Assembly (NCBI RefSeq): GCF_010015585.1
Contig: NW_022985072.1
Span: 504,778-568,777 of the forward strand
Direction: 5' to 3'
Length of the DNA stretch: 64,000 nucleotides
Source: Eremomyces bilateralis CBS 781.70
Lineage: Eukaryota > Ascomycota > Dothideomycetes > Eremomycetales > Eremomycetaceae
Shown here one piece after another: positions 11,269 through 23,000 of this stretch; the stretch's first letter is position 1; each line of letters opens with the position of its first letter. The notes under the pieces are model-generated. The model did no database searches. It was not told where the DNA came from and saw only the letters and a program-made list of their open reading frames with translations. The position numbers were made by a program, and so were the translations under genes.

Positions 11269-12951
11269 GATGGAGATACAACTATAAGCCGCTCCTGCGG
11301 CAATTGCGGCACCAGTCAAGGCTGGTATTAAAGTTGAGTGGCGCCGATATCAGGATTTTCATGCTGTTGGAGGATGGCGAAGACCGGGGTCCCATTTGAG
11401 AGAAATAATTGAATGTTGAACGAGTAGTGATGGGGTTATGGAGTTATGGAACGATGTTGGAGATGTGAGATATAAATTTGGAACCTTGAGGAGATGTTGT
11501 CTCAGTTGGGACTCAGACGGGATCTGCAAGATGGTTGTGGCGGTGCAGGCATCTTTCAGATGCCGTCTGAGGGCCTTTTGCAAGCATTTTGGTGGGCGCG
11601 TAGGTCAGAGAGCGGGTTCTTTTACCATTTACCTAGCCCAGCGTAAACTTTTGAGTACTGAAAATTAATATAGTTGACTGAAACGGCTGGAAACTCTGAA
11701 AACTTCAACTACGCGTCCACACAAATCTTACAAATGGACCTCAGACGGCATCTAAAGATGCCTTGCCTGCACCGCCACATTATAGTCACGTGCACCATCT
11801 GAAGAGACCCGGAGGTTCCTCCATCAGGCGACAAGGTATTAAGGCAGGAAGCCGCGATCCTCCGATCCTAGTTATATCGACTCGCTCATCTAACTATCTC
11901 CTTCAACTAACTAGTTACAGGTAGTTATCCATAATAGCCGAGAAGAAAGTACGGCACCTACGTCATCAGGATGGAATCTGCTACCACCATGGACTCAACA
12001 ATGGGCTTGTATCTGGCCGTTAACTTGTGGCCTTATGCAGCAAAGTTCTTCCAAAGAAACCGTTGAATGATTGTAGGTAGCGAGGTATGTTGCCTCGTTG
12101 CCAGCTAAATCAGCACCAAACTAGTTAGCAGCACTTTGGATGGCATGCGAGATCCATCTCAAAATCCCTTCAGCCCTAAGACTGACTGATCAGACTATCA
12201 GAGTGATCACTGGTCAGAGCCAGAATCCTACAAGTCGGAGTTGCTCCTTTCGACTTGCCCTCGGCTAGCCTTGCCGATTGCAAGGCATGTCCAACACATC
12301 AGGAATTCAGGATCCTTCCATCCGGCATGCAGCTTCACCCCGTAGCTCGCCCCATGGAGCCCTACGCCTCTGGTGGATACAGCTTTGCATGCGGAAAAAC
12401 GTGGAAAGAGAAAGTAGCTATGCTCCCATTGGCGTTGAATCACCCCAGTACATCGCTACTGCGTCAACCGCTTCCGTTTATTGCGGTTGCCGTTCCGCTG
12501 CTGACGAAGCGGCACTAGAGGGGGATCGAATTTACCCAATGGGTGGACTTCCGTTTACTTATCCATATCCGAAATGCATGATCGCCAATTTATCCCGACA
12601 TGTCCTATCCGATCCTAGATCTCCCTACGATCGTTAGGGCGTCGATGCATCGAATTATTCTTGAGGACGGCTATAGTTTCTCGACTTAGCGCTGACTGAT
12701 ACCATTCCAATTGGCCTTGTCCTGAATTGTCAGTTGCGTTCGTGTTGGTTCGCCCCTTGTGGGTCTTGCATTGGGGCAGTGGATTTTACTCACAAGGAGT
12801 ATTGCGGCAATACCGTGGCTTCAACGACAGAGACAATTACGTTTATTACCAGAAGCAATTGCGTTTATGACATTAATATCCATTTCACTGCCGATCGGAA
12901 CTGGAAGTGTTCTGTTCTACTCCCCTAATACAGGATTTTTTGGTTGGAACC
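11269..12951. other. Intergenic with one MITE-like element
   Basis: Except for the inverted-repeat element at about 11530-11800, no feature is supported. The stretch should include the divergent promoters of the ZIP gene and of the downstream transcription factor. Confidence 0.45.
11530..11800. mobile_element. Inverted-repeat element (MITE-like), about 270 bp
   Basis: The left arm (about 11530-11603) and right arm (about 11709-11800) are imperfect reverse complements. The best-matching core is GTGGCGGTGCAGGC followed by AGATGCCGTCTGAGG (left 11537-11573, complement on the right 11739-11777). Weaker pairing continues inward to CGCGTAG/CTACGCG. The right arm has an extra piece of about 15 bp near its outer end. 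The loop is about 105 bp and non-coding. It looks like a decayed non-autonomous DNA transposon; a target duplication is not clear, and the family is not identified. Confidence 0.55.
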
Positions 12952-15550
12952 ATGGGAAAGAAGAGAAGGCAGAGCGATATCGCGGAACGCCAACCAACGA
13001 TGCCCTCAGTCATACCGGAGGAGGGCATCGATGCCGCACCAGACTCATCATGGATATCACCCGAAGAAGCGGCATGTGTAACTTCACAACCACGCCACCA
13101 AGTCCCGCAAGACTTCCTGTTCGTCGAATCCATGACCACGGAACCGAGTACCGGCACCGGAAACAGCAGTTCCAAGAAGGGCCGCAGGGACATCCGAAGC
13201 TTCGTCATGCAGAAGGCCAGGCGAAACAAGTCTTGGAGTACCAGCAAGAAGATGATCCCTTCGCCAGCCGCTTCTGGGTTGCTGAAATACGGCACGGGGG
13301 AGGAAAGTGTGGCCTCGCTTGGCCAAACGGACGAATTGACATATCCCCGGCCGTTAACCATCCAGCCACTGGCGGACACCTTTGGCTCATTTAGCCCGCC
13401 GAGGATAGGCGACCAGAGCGGCGGTAATGCTGAGCTTGCTGCCCCAGACGAGGCTGCCATGGGATACGACATCGATCTCGGGTGGGGACTTGGTCTGGTG
13501 GGCAGCAGGTCCCCGACTGCTAGGTTGGCGGGATCCCAGGAGCCCGGAAAATCTCTGACCAGGCAAAACAACCAGCTTCAGTGTGAAGAGTGTAAGAACC
13601 AAGCTCCGCAATGGATGGATCTGTACGCAACCTGTCCAAGGTGTGAGAGCTTTGAATCCCGGATTATACATCGTCTTCCTCCTCAGCAGCGATTCATGTT
13701 CACTGCATTTGATCCGTTCAATACGTTGCCAATCCACGTAGACGAGAAGGTGGTGGGGATGATGGAGCACTGTAAGTTAGCATCTCGTACGTCAGCGACC
13801 CCTATCTCGTTGCTCGAGTAGGCGTCAAGCTCGCCGGTCCACTCAACCACCCCATGACAAGAATACCGTTTGCAAACGCAAAACAAGGGGTTAGGAAAAC
13901 AAAACTAACACTGTGTAGTCCTCTATGTTCTCATTCCACAGTCCATTCCATTGGACATTCATCGCAAGTCCGATGTTTTGAAAACCACATGGCTTGCAAT
14001 GGCACTGACGAGCCGAGCATTCTTACATTCCTTGCTCTGCGCCATATCCCTGCATCTCTACCTTGTAGGGTCGACCGACGTCCGATACGTGGATATCGTC
14101 TACCACAAGGGACGGGCCGTCGCAGAAGTGAACGCGAACCTATCCGATCCCGCCGCGGCCATCAGCGACGCGAACATCGGCGCCGTATGGAATCTCCTGT
14201 GCGTGGAAGAAAGCTTCCTGCTGCCGTTGTGGCAGCGGGATTCCGACTTCTTGAATGATCTGCGACAGCACCACCCGGAACCGGACACCGCGGCGTTGGG
14301 AGTGAACACAGGCACGGCTGCATGCGTGGTGGGCAGCAATAACAACAGTCGAATCATCCATCATAATGGCTTGATGCGCATGCTGGAACTCCGGGGCGGG
14401 ATCACTGGGTTGCAAACCAATCGCTGTCTCCAAGCGTTCATATTCTGGTTAGTATATGTCACCTGCCATTCCATGTGCCCGCGACGACTCGAAGCAAAAA
14501 AATCTTTACGGCTTTCCAATTGCCAATTGATTGGGTTTTATTCGTCGTGTCGATGAAGTATGCATACAAATCGGATTGCTTTTGGCAAAACAGAATGCAC
14601 GGGCTGCTTACACATCTTGACTGATGCAGTTGGCGTTCAATTGGCACCAAACCACCACACCAGATCAGCGAATACTTACTTCGCGATATATTTATAGGCA
14701 TGCTATGACCAACGCCATCGCGTCATTCCACCTCCCACCGCTGTATCCGATCTTGCTATTCGAGCAGCCGACACCGGCCCTGGTCTCACGATACCAGAGG
14801 TACGATCACGACCACGGCCTCGACCATGTCCTTTCGGTCCTTCGATCTAGCCCATGGAACGGTCTCCCCAAAGAACTCGTCCGGATTACACGGAGCCTCT
14901 ACTTCCTCACCATCGACCTCAACGACTGGTTTTCTTCCCATTCCCCTTTCTCGAACATTCTGGACCCGTTGGACCTGCAAACGCGAGCCGTCCATATTGA
15001 GTCATGCCTCCTCCAGCTCCTTGATACTTCCTCCCTCGGGCCACCATCAGCTGGAACCCCTTCCGACCCCGACACAGCTTCTACTTCGATCGGTCTGCTT
15101 CACGATGCCTATGCCATCGCACTTCTCATCTTCACCGTCTGGGTCTCCGAGAACTTATCCAACCAACCTAACAATGTCCTCCAATTCACTGCCATCCCAC
15201 GCCTTCAGCGAGAATTGGTTCTGTCGTCCTCCACCGCTTCTCAGCAGCAAAACGCTCCATTTTGGCCGCCACCGTCGCAGTCAACACAGGAGCGGATCAG
15301 TGAATCTCAAGGGCCACAGCTCAACGCGAGCTCCGGCGACGTACGGCTCTGGATTCTGCTAATCGGAGCGATCTGCTCGTCGAGGTCTTCGGAAGGTACT
15401 TGGTTTCGGAGCGAACTCCAGCACGGATGCCACGATGCAGGGTTGTACGACGTCGAGGAGCTGCTGAGTCGATGTCGACGGTTTTTGTGGGTCGAGTTCA
15501 AGTTGACGGCGGCCGCGCGGGGGATTTGGCGGTGGATAGTCAATGATTAG
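12952..15550 (+). CDS. Fungal transcription-factor-like protein (Fungal_trans_2 / 'tachykinin family')
   Basis: Three exons, 12952-13771, 13919-14447 and 14698-15550, about 733 residues. I chose the ATG at 12952 (context ACCATGGG) over the one 45 nt upstream. The N-terminal part holds the conserved block of this family: QDFLFVES, then KKGRRDIRSFVMQKARR. A CxxC-x16-CxxC arrangement (CEECKN...CPRC) around residues 207-227 could bind zinc, but there is no canonical Zn2Cys6 cluster. The rest is the helical regulatory domain of Pfam Fungal_trans_2 (DUF3468): FDPFNTLPIHVDEKV, TTWLAMALTSRAFLHSLL, HHNGLMRMLELRGGI, then an Asp/Leu-rich C-terminal half. Function inferred only: nuclear, transcription-related. 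The second intron is long for this window (250 nt); the frame is kept and W|HAMTNAI fits, but a missed mini-exon is possible. Confidence 0.75.
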
Positions 15551-15684
15551 GAGGGCTAACTTCATGTTCGTAGCGATTGATAACGGGAGTTCAGGGGAGG
15601 AATGGATGTTGGGAATTGACTACGACAAAGACCCCTGATTCAGGACAACCCTCCTTCTGGACACCTAGCAATGTAAATCTACTA

Positions 15685-16071
15685 ACGTATTCCACAAGCG
15701 AGCGGCGCACCCCCTTTTACTAACAAATTCGGTTTCAATATCTCAACAACCACTGAATAAAATAACCTGAAAACTTGGAATTATGCTTTCCTAGTCATTC
15801 CTAGCTTCATATTAAAATATCAGAGCACTAGCTTGTATAGATATCGAGATACCTACTTCTTGACAAGATTTATGGGCCAAACCTCTATATCTTTATAAAT
15901 GTTCGTGCCAGAGCTCTGAAAATTCAATAGTAAGCTAGGAATGACTAGAAAAGTATGATTCCAAGTTTTCAGGTTATATTATTCAGTGGTTGTTGAGATA
16001 TTGAAACCGAATTTGTTAGTAAAAGGGGGTGCGCCGCTCGCTTGTATGCGCCGCTCGCTTGTGGAATACGT
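15685..16071. mobile_element. Tc1/mariner-pogo-like MITE, 387 bp, with TA target duplication
   Basis: Two arms of about 125 bp are nearly exact reverse complements: left from 15685, right ending at 16071. The ends read ACGTATTCCACAAGCGAGCG, and TA flanks both sides (15683-15684 and 16072-16073). Insertion at TA and an ACGTA start are hallmarks of fungal pogo-class elements such as Fot1, Tan1 and the MITE Vader. The right arm carries an extra copy of GCGCCGCTCGCTTGT, a small internal duplication. There is no coding sequence. Arm similarity is high, so it is probably younger than the neighbouring relics. Confidence 0.82.
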
Positions 16072-16131
16072 TAGCATATCGCTCGTACATTAGTTATGCA
16101 CTATAGATCAACCACAATCGATTATATATAG

Positions 16132-16640
16132 TTATTGTTGAAACTGTGAACAAATCGACTCAAATTCGGTCTGCTGGAGTTCTCGAGATGTCTCCTCTAC
16201 ATCGTAAATGACTTTTTGTGCAGCTTTGCGCTCCGCTTCTTTAGCAGCCTCCTGAGCGGCAACGATTTGATCTACCGTCGCGAATCCTTCATTAGGATCT
16301 GGGACGACTCTTTTCGTTTCCTAGCACTTCCGCCTACATCTTCCAACGTCTTTTCAAGCCTGGAAACTTGCGCTTTTAGCGTGGCGATCTCAGCATTCTT
16401 CTCTGAAAGCGACTTCACAATCCTCCCCTGGAACACCCAGAAATCTCGCGCATTCAGCCCATCGTATTGCAACGAATACGCGTCTTTCGGCCCTTTTGGT
16501 GTATTAAATGTATAAAGAGTGGGTTCAGGGGGCACATGACATTGCACAATAGTATGATTGACGTTTAATTGTTGGCTATTTAATACTTTGTCGAGATTCA
16601 GGAGTAAAATGCTAGTTCAGCGAAATCCGGAGCGGATATT
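16132..16640 (-). mobile_element. Fot1/pogo-type transposase relic (3' part)
   Basis: The minus-strand translation, across at least two frames, gives the C-terminal region of a fungal pogo-class (DDE_1) transposase: SGFR and LNLDKVLNSQQLNVNH near 16630-16570, the Pro-rich PPEPTLYTFNTPKGP, a coiled segment ending LEKTLEDVGGSARKRK, then VPDPNEGFATVDQIVAAQEA and a Glu/Gln-rich end with a stop at 16132-16134. The catalytic domain is missing: homology stops where the LINE begins at about 16648. A frameshift lies near 16310, around RKRK, and an in-frame stop near 16620. It cannot encode an active enzyme. Confidence 0.7.
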
Positions 16641-16647
16641 GTGGCTA

Positions 16648-18446
16648 TTAATAATAAGAATCAATTTAACGTACTATCTAGATCCCTTTCGGGTCTATGA
16701 GCACGGTATTCTATCTGGTCTGCCGCGGGCAAAAGCTTCCCCGTAGCCCTGAGGCTGCGGGTATGTAAAATCCCGGCTCCTCCCTTTAGTAGACATCATC
16801 CGGTGCGGGCCTTTTCGGTGTTGTGTCTAATATCCCCTAGCTGGTTCGGGCCGGGGGAACAGAAGTTTGTCATACTTAGTCCGGAGAGTACACATCATGG
16901 GTTCAGGTTTAGACCTGACACGGCGGGGTCGGCCTCGAGTTCGTCTCGGGGGAGCGGAGGCAGCATCCCAGACTTGCGTCAGGGCTCCCTCAATCTGGAC
17001 AGTGACCTTATGGAAGTTCGTCGATGCTGCTCTTTGAGCGGCCCATTCTTTGACGTAGAGTTCGATTGGGGGAACGTCCGCCTCTCTCTCAAGCGCGGCG
17101 ATTAGTGTCCGTTTGTAAGCCCCTAGGATCTTTCGAAGGCACTTGTTCTGTACCTTGGCTAGGTCTTTCATTTTGCCTTTAGAGATTGGCTCCCCTGCTG
17201 GCGGACTCCCCAGATTAGAGCGCCATATGTCATAATGGGCCGTGTAACCGCTGTGTAGAGCAGCCTCGATTTCCGGACGGATGGTCCCCATATCGACGAA
17301 GTTACCCTTGCCAGGGAATCGAAAGCCTTAAGTCCCCTTTGTGTTGCTCGGAGGATGTGGTCCTTCCATGAGAGGGAAGGGTCGAGCCAGACTCCCAGTA
17401 CCCGGAGGGATGTAACCAATTCAGCTTGGTGTCCCTATACCTGGATCGTAGACCGGAGATCAGCGGAAATATTGCGTTTCTTAGTAAAGTGGATAATCTG
17501 GTACTTATCCGTGGCAAATTTAACCCCGAACCGTGACGCCCATTCTAGGCAGGTATCGTGGGCCGCAGTTAGTCGTTGGCAGTTAGCTACTTCCGTGTCT
17601 CCCCAGGTGACAAGTGTAGTATCATCAACGAACCCGAACCCGAGAACGTTACCCTGAACATCTTTAAATTGTTGCAGTAGGTCAGATATGAATAGGATAA
17701 ATAGCGCGGGTGATAGGGTAGAGCCTTGCGGGATCCCAGTCTCCGTGTCGAACCAGCGGCTCTTAAAGTCCGAGAAGAGGATCCTTGTTCGCCGTCCGGT
17801 TAAGAAAGATGCAATCATCTGGATAATCCATTCGGGGTATCCCATCCGACGAAGGACCCAGAGCAGCCGGGGGTGAGAGACGTTATCAAAAGCTCCAGGA
17901 AGATCAAGCCCAAGTACAGATACTACAGACTTCTTTGCGTGCCACGCCGTCTGTATCGTCCCGGTAAGGAGTTCTAGGGCGGAGAGAGTAGATCTCTCCT
18001 TCCGAGCTCCCATTTGGTTCCAGGGAATCAGGTCTCGTGTTTCCGCTTCGGTGATCAGTCGATCTGCGAGAATTTTCTCAATTAGCTTTGCAACCGTGTT
18101 TTCAAGAGCAATAGGGCGGTAGCTGCTTGGAAGAGAGTAGTCCTTTTTCTTGTCCTTCCTTAGTACCACCGTGGTAGATTCCTTTAGAACTGCTGGCAGC
18201 TCCCCGTTTCGGAAGAGCGCGGTGACCGTCCGGGCAAGGTCTACGGCTAGGATATCAGAGGGGGCATGCAGTACCTCGTTCGGGATCATATCAGGCCCGG
18301 GGGCCTTCTGGTTCGGTAGCCGGCGGATAATCCGGGTGATCTCATCTGGGGTGACCTCTTGCCCGATATCGAATCGTGGAAACTGTTCGTTGGTTATGTC
18401 TTGGAGGTCAGCGGCACCGCTCCGTGGGAAGAACTTTGTGACTGCA
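16648..18446 (-). mobile_element. Non-LTR retrotransposon (Tad1-like LINE), 5'-truncated, internally deleted copy
   Basis: A minus-strand frame (from about 18440 to 17435) encodes the reverse transcriptase: LPNQKAPGPDMIPNEVL, SYRPIALENTVAKLIEKILADR, DLPGAFDNVSHPRLL, GIPQGSTLSPALFILFISDLL, and the active site GFVDDTTLV. The next pieces, VLGVWLDPSLSWKDHI... and PIMTYGALIWG, then a Leu/Arg-rich linker, lie in two further frames (17419-17168 and 17291-16827), so there are at least two frameshifts. The 3' tail (16648-16796) is shared with the copy at 48468-48612. Compared with that copy, about 545 bp are missing at 16797/16798, including the Cys/His finger. The 5' end stops abruptly at about 18446. 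Immobile. Confidence 0.85.
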
Positions 18447-20059
18447 CCGTAAATTATTCACTTCTCGATGTACTTGCCGCTAAGAACAATTTCAAATACA
18501 ATGCTCAACCACGACGGGAGATCATTCTTGCTGTCTCTTCAGATTTGACCGACTAACTACTAGTACCGTAGACCGAACGCCTGAAACCCCCACACCAGTT
18601 GCCGTTGTAGCCATGGAAGACTGACTAGAGTCAAGTGTGGCCTCGGTTACGCTCGAGACCTCGACCCAAAGTACATCGCTTATAGCTCTCTTAATGGAAG
18701 ACGTCGAAACTGAGTGGGAGACGATTGCGACCGGTGAGGCTAGTCTGGTGGGACTCTGGGGTAGCTAGGCGATCCACATGCATTTCCCCAAGGTGAGGAT
18801 CGGAAGTGGAGTGGAAGATGAACGATCATCAATGTAGCGCATACTACGGGATTGTACAGTATAAGGGGAAAATATATCAACATGAGAAGCCGAAGCGGAT
18901 GGAGCGACTTCATGATGCTCCGTCTCAACGGTCGACTTGAGTTTGAGGGACATCCGCCTCGACAATGATACAGAATTCCAGCCAGGTTTCCCGTTTCCTG
19001 CATGATGTCATGACTCGTGTTGCTGCTATACAGAAGCCACCATGACTCATGTATCAAAGTTGGAGGCTGGAGGGTAGTCGCTGAATCAAAAGCACGCCTG
19101 ACGCCTGGTGTCATGGAATAATCTAAATATAAATTATATAATAGGTGTGTCTTCAGATAGGAGGATACAATCCATTTTTGTTGGACGGTCTTTGGTCCAC
19201 ACGACACGACTTAGCTTTCGTTTAGCCGCCGTTCCGTGCGGGAAAGGAGGATCCCTTAGAAGGGAAACAACGCTTCAACAACTACTTGAAAAGAGAACGT
19301 GTAATTAGGAGTAATGTGAGGAAGTAGTAGGGTCCAAGGGCGTTTGTACGGAGCCATGCTCGAGATGGAACATGTATTATAGAGCGGTAGAGGAGAACAG
19401 TTCCACCACCACAGATCGAAGGAACCATGGACGATCACAACCGTGCAGCATAGGGGCAGTGGACCACGACCAGCAGGATGGTTAGGTGTCTACACGAACC
19501 TCCTCCCTAGACCCCCGGCCTCTTAACTCGGCTCCCAACCGTCCTTCCACAACTCACACACATCCTATCACCACATCACCAAGCACACAAACCAGTAAGC
19601 AAACCGATTATGAAATTCCTACCGGAACCCGGACACAGAGAAAAAAACTACCATACATTCATCACGCGCCCATCCCACGATTGGCGCGTTAAAGAGCGTG
19701 AATATCAAGTTCGTGAAAATCCCCGGGCTCGTCCATCGGTGCCGGTGAGGCGGCGTATGATGGGACCGGGGATGATGCGAGGACGGGAAGAGAAGGAAGG
19801 AAAGGGAGGAGAGGGGGAGGAAAAAGGAAAGGAAAGAAAAGAAAAGCCGTGAGGTTCATCCATCTGTCTGTCTGTCCGTCTGTCCATGGGCTCGTCATCT
19901 GAGCTCCATCTCTCCCCCCGTACTCGCAATCTGCTCTTCCCGTCCATTCTCCTGAGAAAACGAACCATACCCAGTCAATTTCATCCGAATAAAAATATCA
20001 CGAAATCCATGCACCACTTCCATATCCCACTACCGCATCAACACGTCATGCCGCCATCT
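18447..20059. other. Intergenic with purine-rich and TCTG simple repeats
   Basis: No gene is supported. The stretch holds an almost pure purine run (19785-19846) and a TCTG/TCCG microsatellite (19862-19884) just beyond the 3' end of the NBR1-like gene. Frames crossing the purine run give low-complexity peptides and are artefacts. Confidence 0.5.
19785..19846. repeat. 62-bp polypurine (GGAA/GGGA) tract
   Basis: All A or G over about 62 bases, built from GGAA, GGGA and GAAAA units. On the opposite strand it is polypyrimidine. It lies about 210 bp downstream of the NBR1-like stop codon, so it might sit in or after the 3' UTR. Confidence 0.8.
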
Positions 20060-23000
20060 CTACACCTCCTCATCACTCGCATCTAGAATCTCATACTCCT
20101 CATCCGTCAAGAACCCCGACCCCTCACTCTCCGCCCCCACATCCACTAACTCCATCGTCAAGCTCTCCGCATCGTCGAAGAACTCCTCCTCATCCTCCAC
20201 GCGCGCCGCCATCGGGTTCGCCGTGGTTGCCGATCCAGCCTCGGTTGTGGGCGCACCCGCTTGAGTCGCAGAGCTGCTCGCCTCGTCATCCAGAGCTAGC
20301 TCCAGGGGATCGCGGATCGCCGCATCGTGGCTGGTCGACGCGCTGGCAGACTCGTGCATGCTAGTGCTCGGGCTGCCGTCCTCCTGCAGCACGGGGAAAA
20401 TCATCGCCTCCTTCGCCTTGCCCTTGCCCTTATCTGCATGCGGCGGCGCCTCCTCCAGAGCGGGAATCTCTCCCGGGAGGGCGAAGCCCGACTGTGGGAG
20501 CTGACGTCGACCCTCTCGCGTCGTCAAGAGGTCTGCCTCCGTCGGCCTGCGCAGGGTGGCGGACGGCGACTTGGGTGCCCACGACGGAAGGGGCTCGTTG
20601 ACGTCCTCGATGTGCTTAGCTTCGTGGACCATGGGGGGCGGGGGCGGGTGGATCATCTTCCCGATGTAGCGCTCTGAGATGGATTCATGCTTATTGAACA
20701 TGAAAGGGTGTGAGCGGTGGTTGCGGGGCGAGGAGGCACCGGCGGTGGCTTGGGGTGCGGGAGGGACGCCGTGGGGGAAAGAGCGGGCGAGGTAGGGCAT
20801 CTGAGGAGGAGGCGCGGGGGTTGCAGCGCTGGGTGGGGAAGGACGGTAGGACTGCATAACGTCTTGGATAATGCGCTCCTCAAGCTTGCGTGCTTCTTCA
20901 TCCAAGCGTGCGTCTTTAGCCTTGCGTGCTTCTTCCGCTTTGACTGCCATTTCCGACTTGCGATCCTCGGCATCCTGTCGAGCCTCTTTCGCCTTCTGCG
21001 CCTCTTGCTCCATGCGGGCCATATGCAGACGACGCTTATTCTGCTGGTCCAGCAACATCAACTGCATATTGTAGTCGTGAAGGGCATCCTGGGATGTGGT
21101 CGAGCCAAATTTCGGGGGAGGCTGTGGTGCCGACGGCTCGGTCGCCGGTTTCATGAGATCTTTCTTTTGCTGAAGCACCCGGTTGGCCTGCTCTTGCTGC
21201 TCCTTCAGCGAGGTGAGGCGTGACTGGTAGTCGTCGATCATGCCGGGGGTGTGTTGAGAACCCATCCGCGACACCAGGTGCTGTTGACGCATGGCGTGAG
21301 CACGCTGTTGCAGGCGCAGCTGCTCACGGTGGCGGTCGCTCGGGAACGGCGGAGGCGGGGGGTTGGTGCTGGGTCCGGGAACGAACGACGCAGGCATGTA
21401 TGGGATGGTGGGATATACGTTGGCCATGGTGTTGTGTGGAATCTTCGGCGCCGGAGGAGGAGGGGGTGGTGCTTGTCCATGGACCTCGGGGACGTATCGG
21501 TACGGGTTCGGGACGCCGTCGAGGCGGAGCGGCATGGAAGCGCGCTTGTTCAGATGCGGGGTGGTGCCCAAAAAGTCCGTCATACATTTCTGCTCTGGGG
21601 TCTCCTCGACGACTTTGATGTGGCACCATAGACGGTGACCGAAAGGTGTGCCGTCAGGGGCCTTGAGACGCCAGTAGGAGATGGCGGTACCGACACGAGC
21701 GGGTGCCTTCATGCAGACGCGGAAGGCGAACTTCTGGCCGACCTCGACGGGAGCATGGACGACGTTGCTTTCAGTGGTCTGCTCGTAGTTTTGGAGAGAA
21801 AGGGTAAGTTCGCTTTCCATGGCGAGCATGTTGTCGCCCCCAACGTATCGGACACGGCATCCAGCGGGCCAGCGGATCGGGCCGGGGTTAAGAATGGTCC
21901 AAACCTGGAGGAATCGTCGGCCAGCCACCATCTTGCTGCCATCGGTGACAAGGTCATGAAGGAAGTGGGCGTTCAGATCACCGTACTGTGTGGCGGTTCC
22001 AACCGAGGCCGGGACGCTGGCCGGAGGTGGGGGAGGCACTGTCTTTTGCTCAGCCTTGTCCTGCTCTTGTGGAGCGGACAGAAGGTCCTGGATCTTGATC
22101 TTCTCATTAATAGGCTCAGTCAGAAGGTCTTTGATCTCGATCTTCTCCTTCGGTGGGGAGCGCGGAGCGGCGGATGCCTCCGTCGGCTTCAGATCAGCGA
22201 TGGTCAGCACCGGGGAAACCTCGCTCTGAACGGACGGCAAAGTGGAGGCGCGAGCTTGGGCATCGCCCATGGTGGTGGACGACCCATCCCGGTTCTCACC
22301 CATGGTAGTCACACTGACGTTGTGGACCGGAGTCTTGAGCATGATCAAAGGATGAGTTCGGTTGTGCTTGTTGCCTGGAGAAGCCTCGCAGTTGGAACAG
22401 AAATCCGTGTCATGGCAAATGGCACACTTGTAGCGAGTTCCGTAGATGTACTGTTGACCAGGCTTGTCGTTGTTGCAGAGTGGTCCATCACAGAAGATGC
22501 CGTAGTGAGATACCGGCATAGTCCGAGGTTCTGGAAGGGGATCGTAGATTGGCACAAATCGGTGGCCGGGATGGATCTCCTTGGCGCTCTTGATGCAGGT
22601 GTCGCAGTAGTCCCAATCCGGGCAATTCAAGCACTTGTGGCGAACGCCATGGATGTACTAGGTCTTTGTCAGCGTTTGGTCCAGACTGGTGTTTCACGGT
22701 CACATACCAGGTCACAGCCATCACAGATGGCGGAGTGGGTGGCATTACGGCACAAGATCTTGTCGGAGATCTGCATGTATGTGTTCGAAGTCGCTCCCTC
22801 GAACGCATGTGCGGGATGATGACCGTGTTTGCCACCTCTCAGGCACTGGAAGCAAAGATCAAAATCATCGCAGGTAGTGCAGTGCACGAAGTTCTCCTCG
22901 GGGAAGACTGCAGGTAGGTTAATGACGCTGCCTGTTCGGTCTAAGAAAGGAAAACTTACTTCGAACGCACGAGTTGCAAGTGCGGGAAGGGTGTTTGACA

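Noticed and set aside
17355-18556. Plus-strand frames across the LINE
   Set aside because: Antisense to the reverse transcriptase, which explains the sequence.
19610-19968. Frames across the polypurine tract
   Set aside because: Peptides are Lys/Glu/Gly or Pro/Ser/Phe runs dictated by the purine bias.
21635-22819. 394-codon plus-strand open frame
   Set aside because: Antisense to ZZ and FW exons of the NBR1-like gene, which have clear homology.
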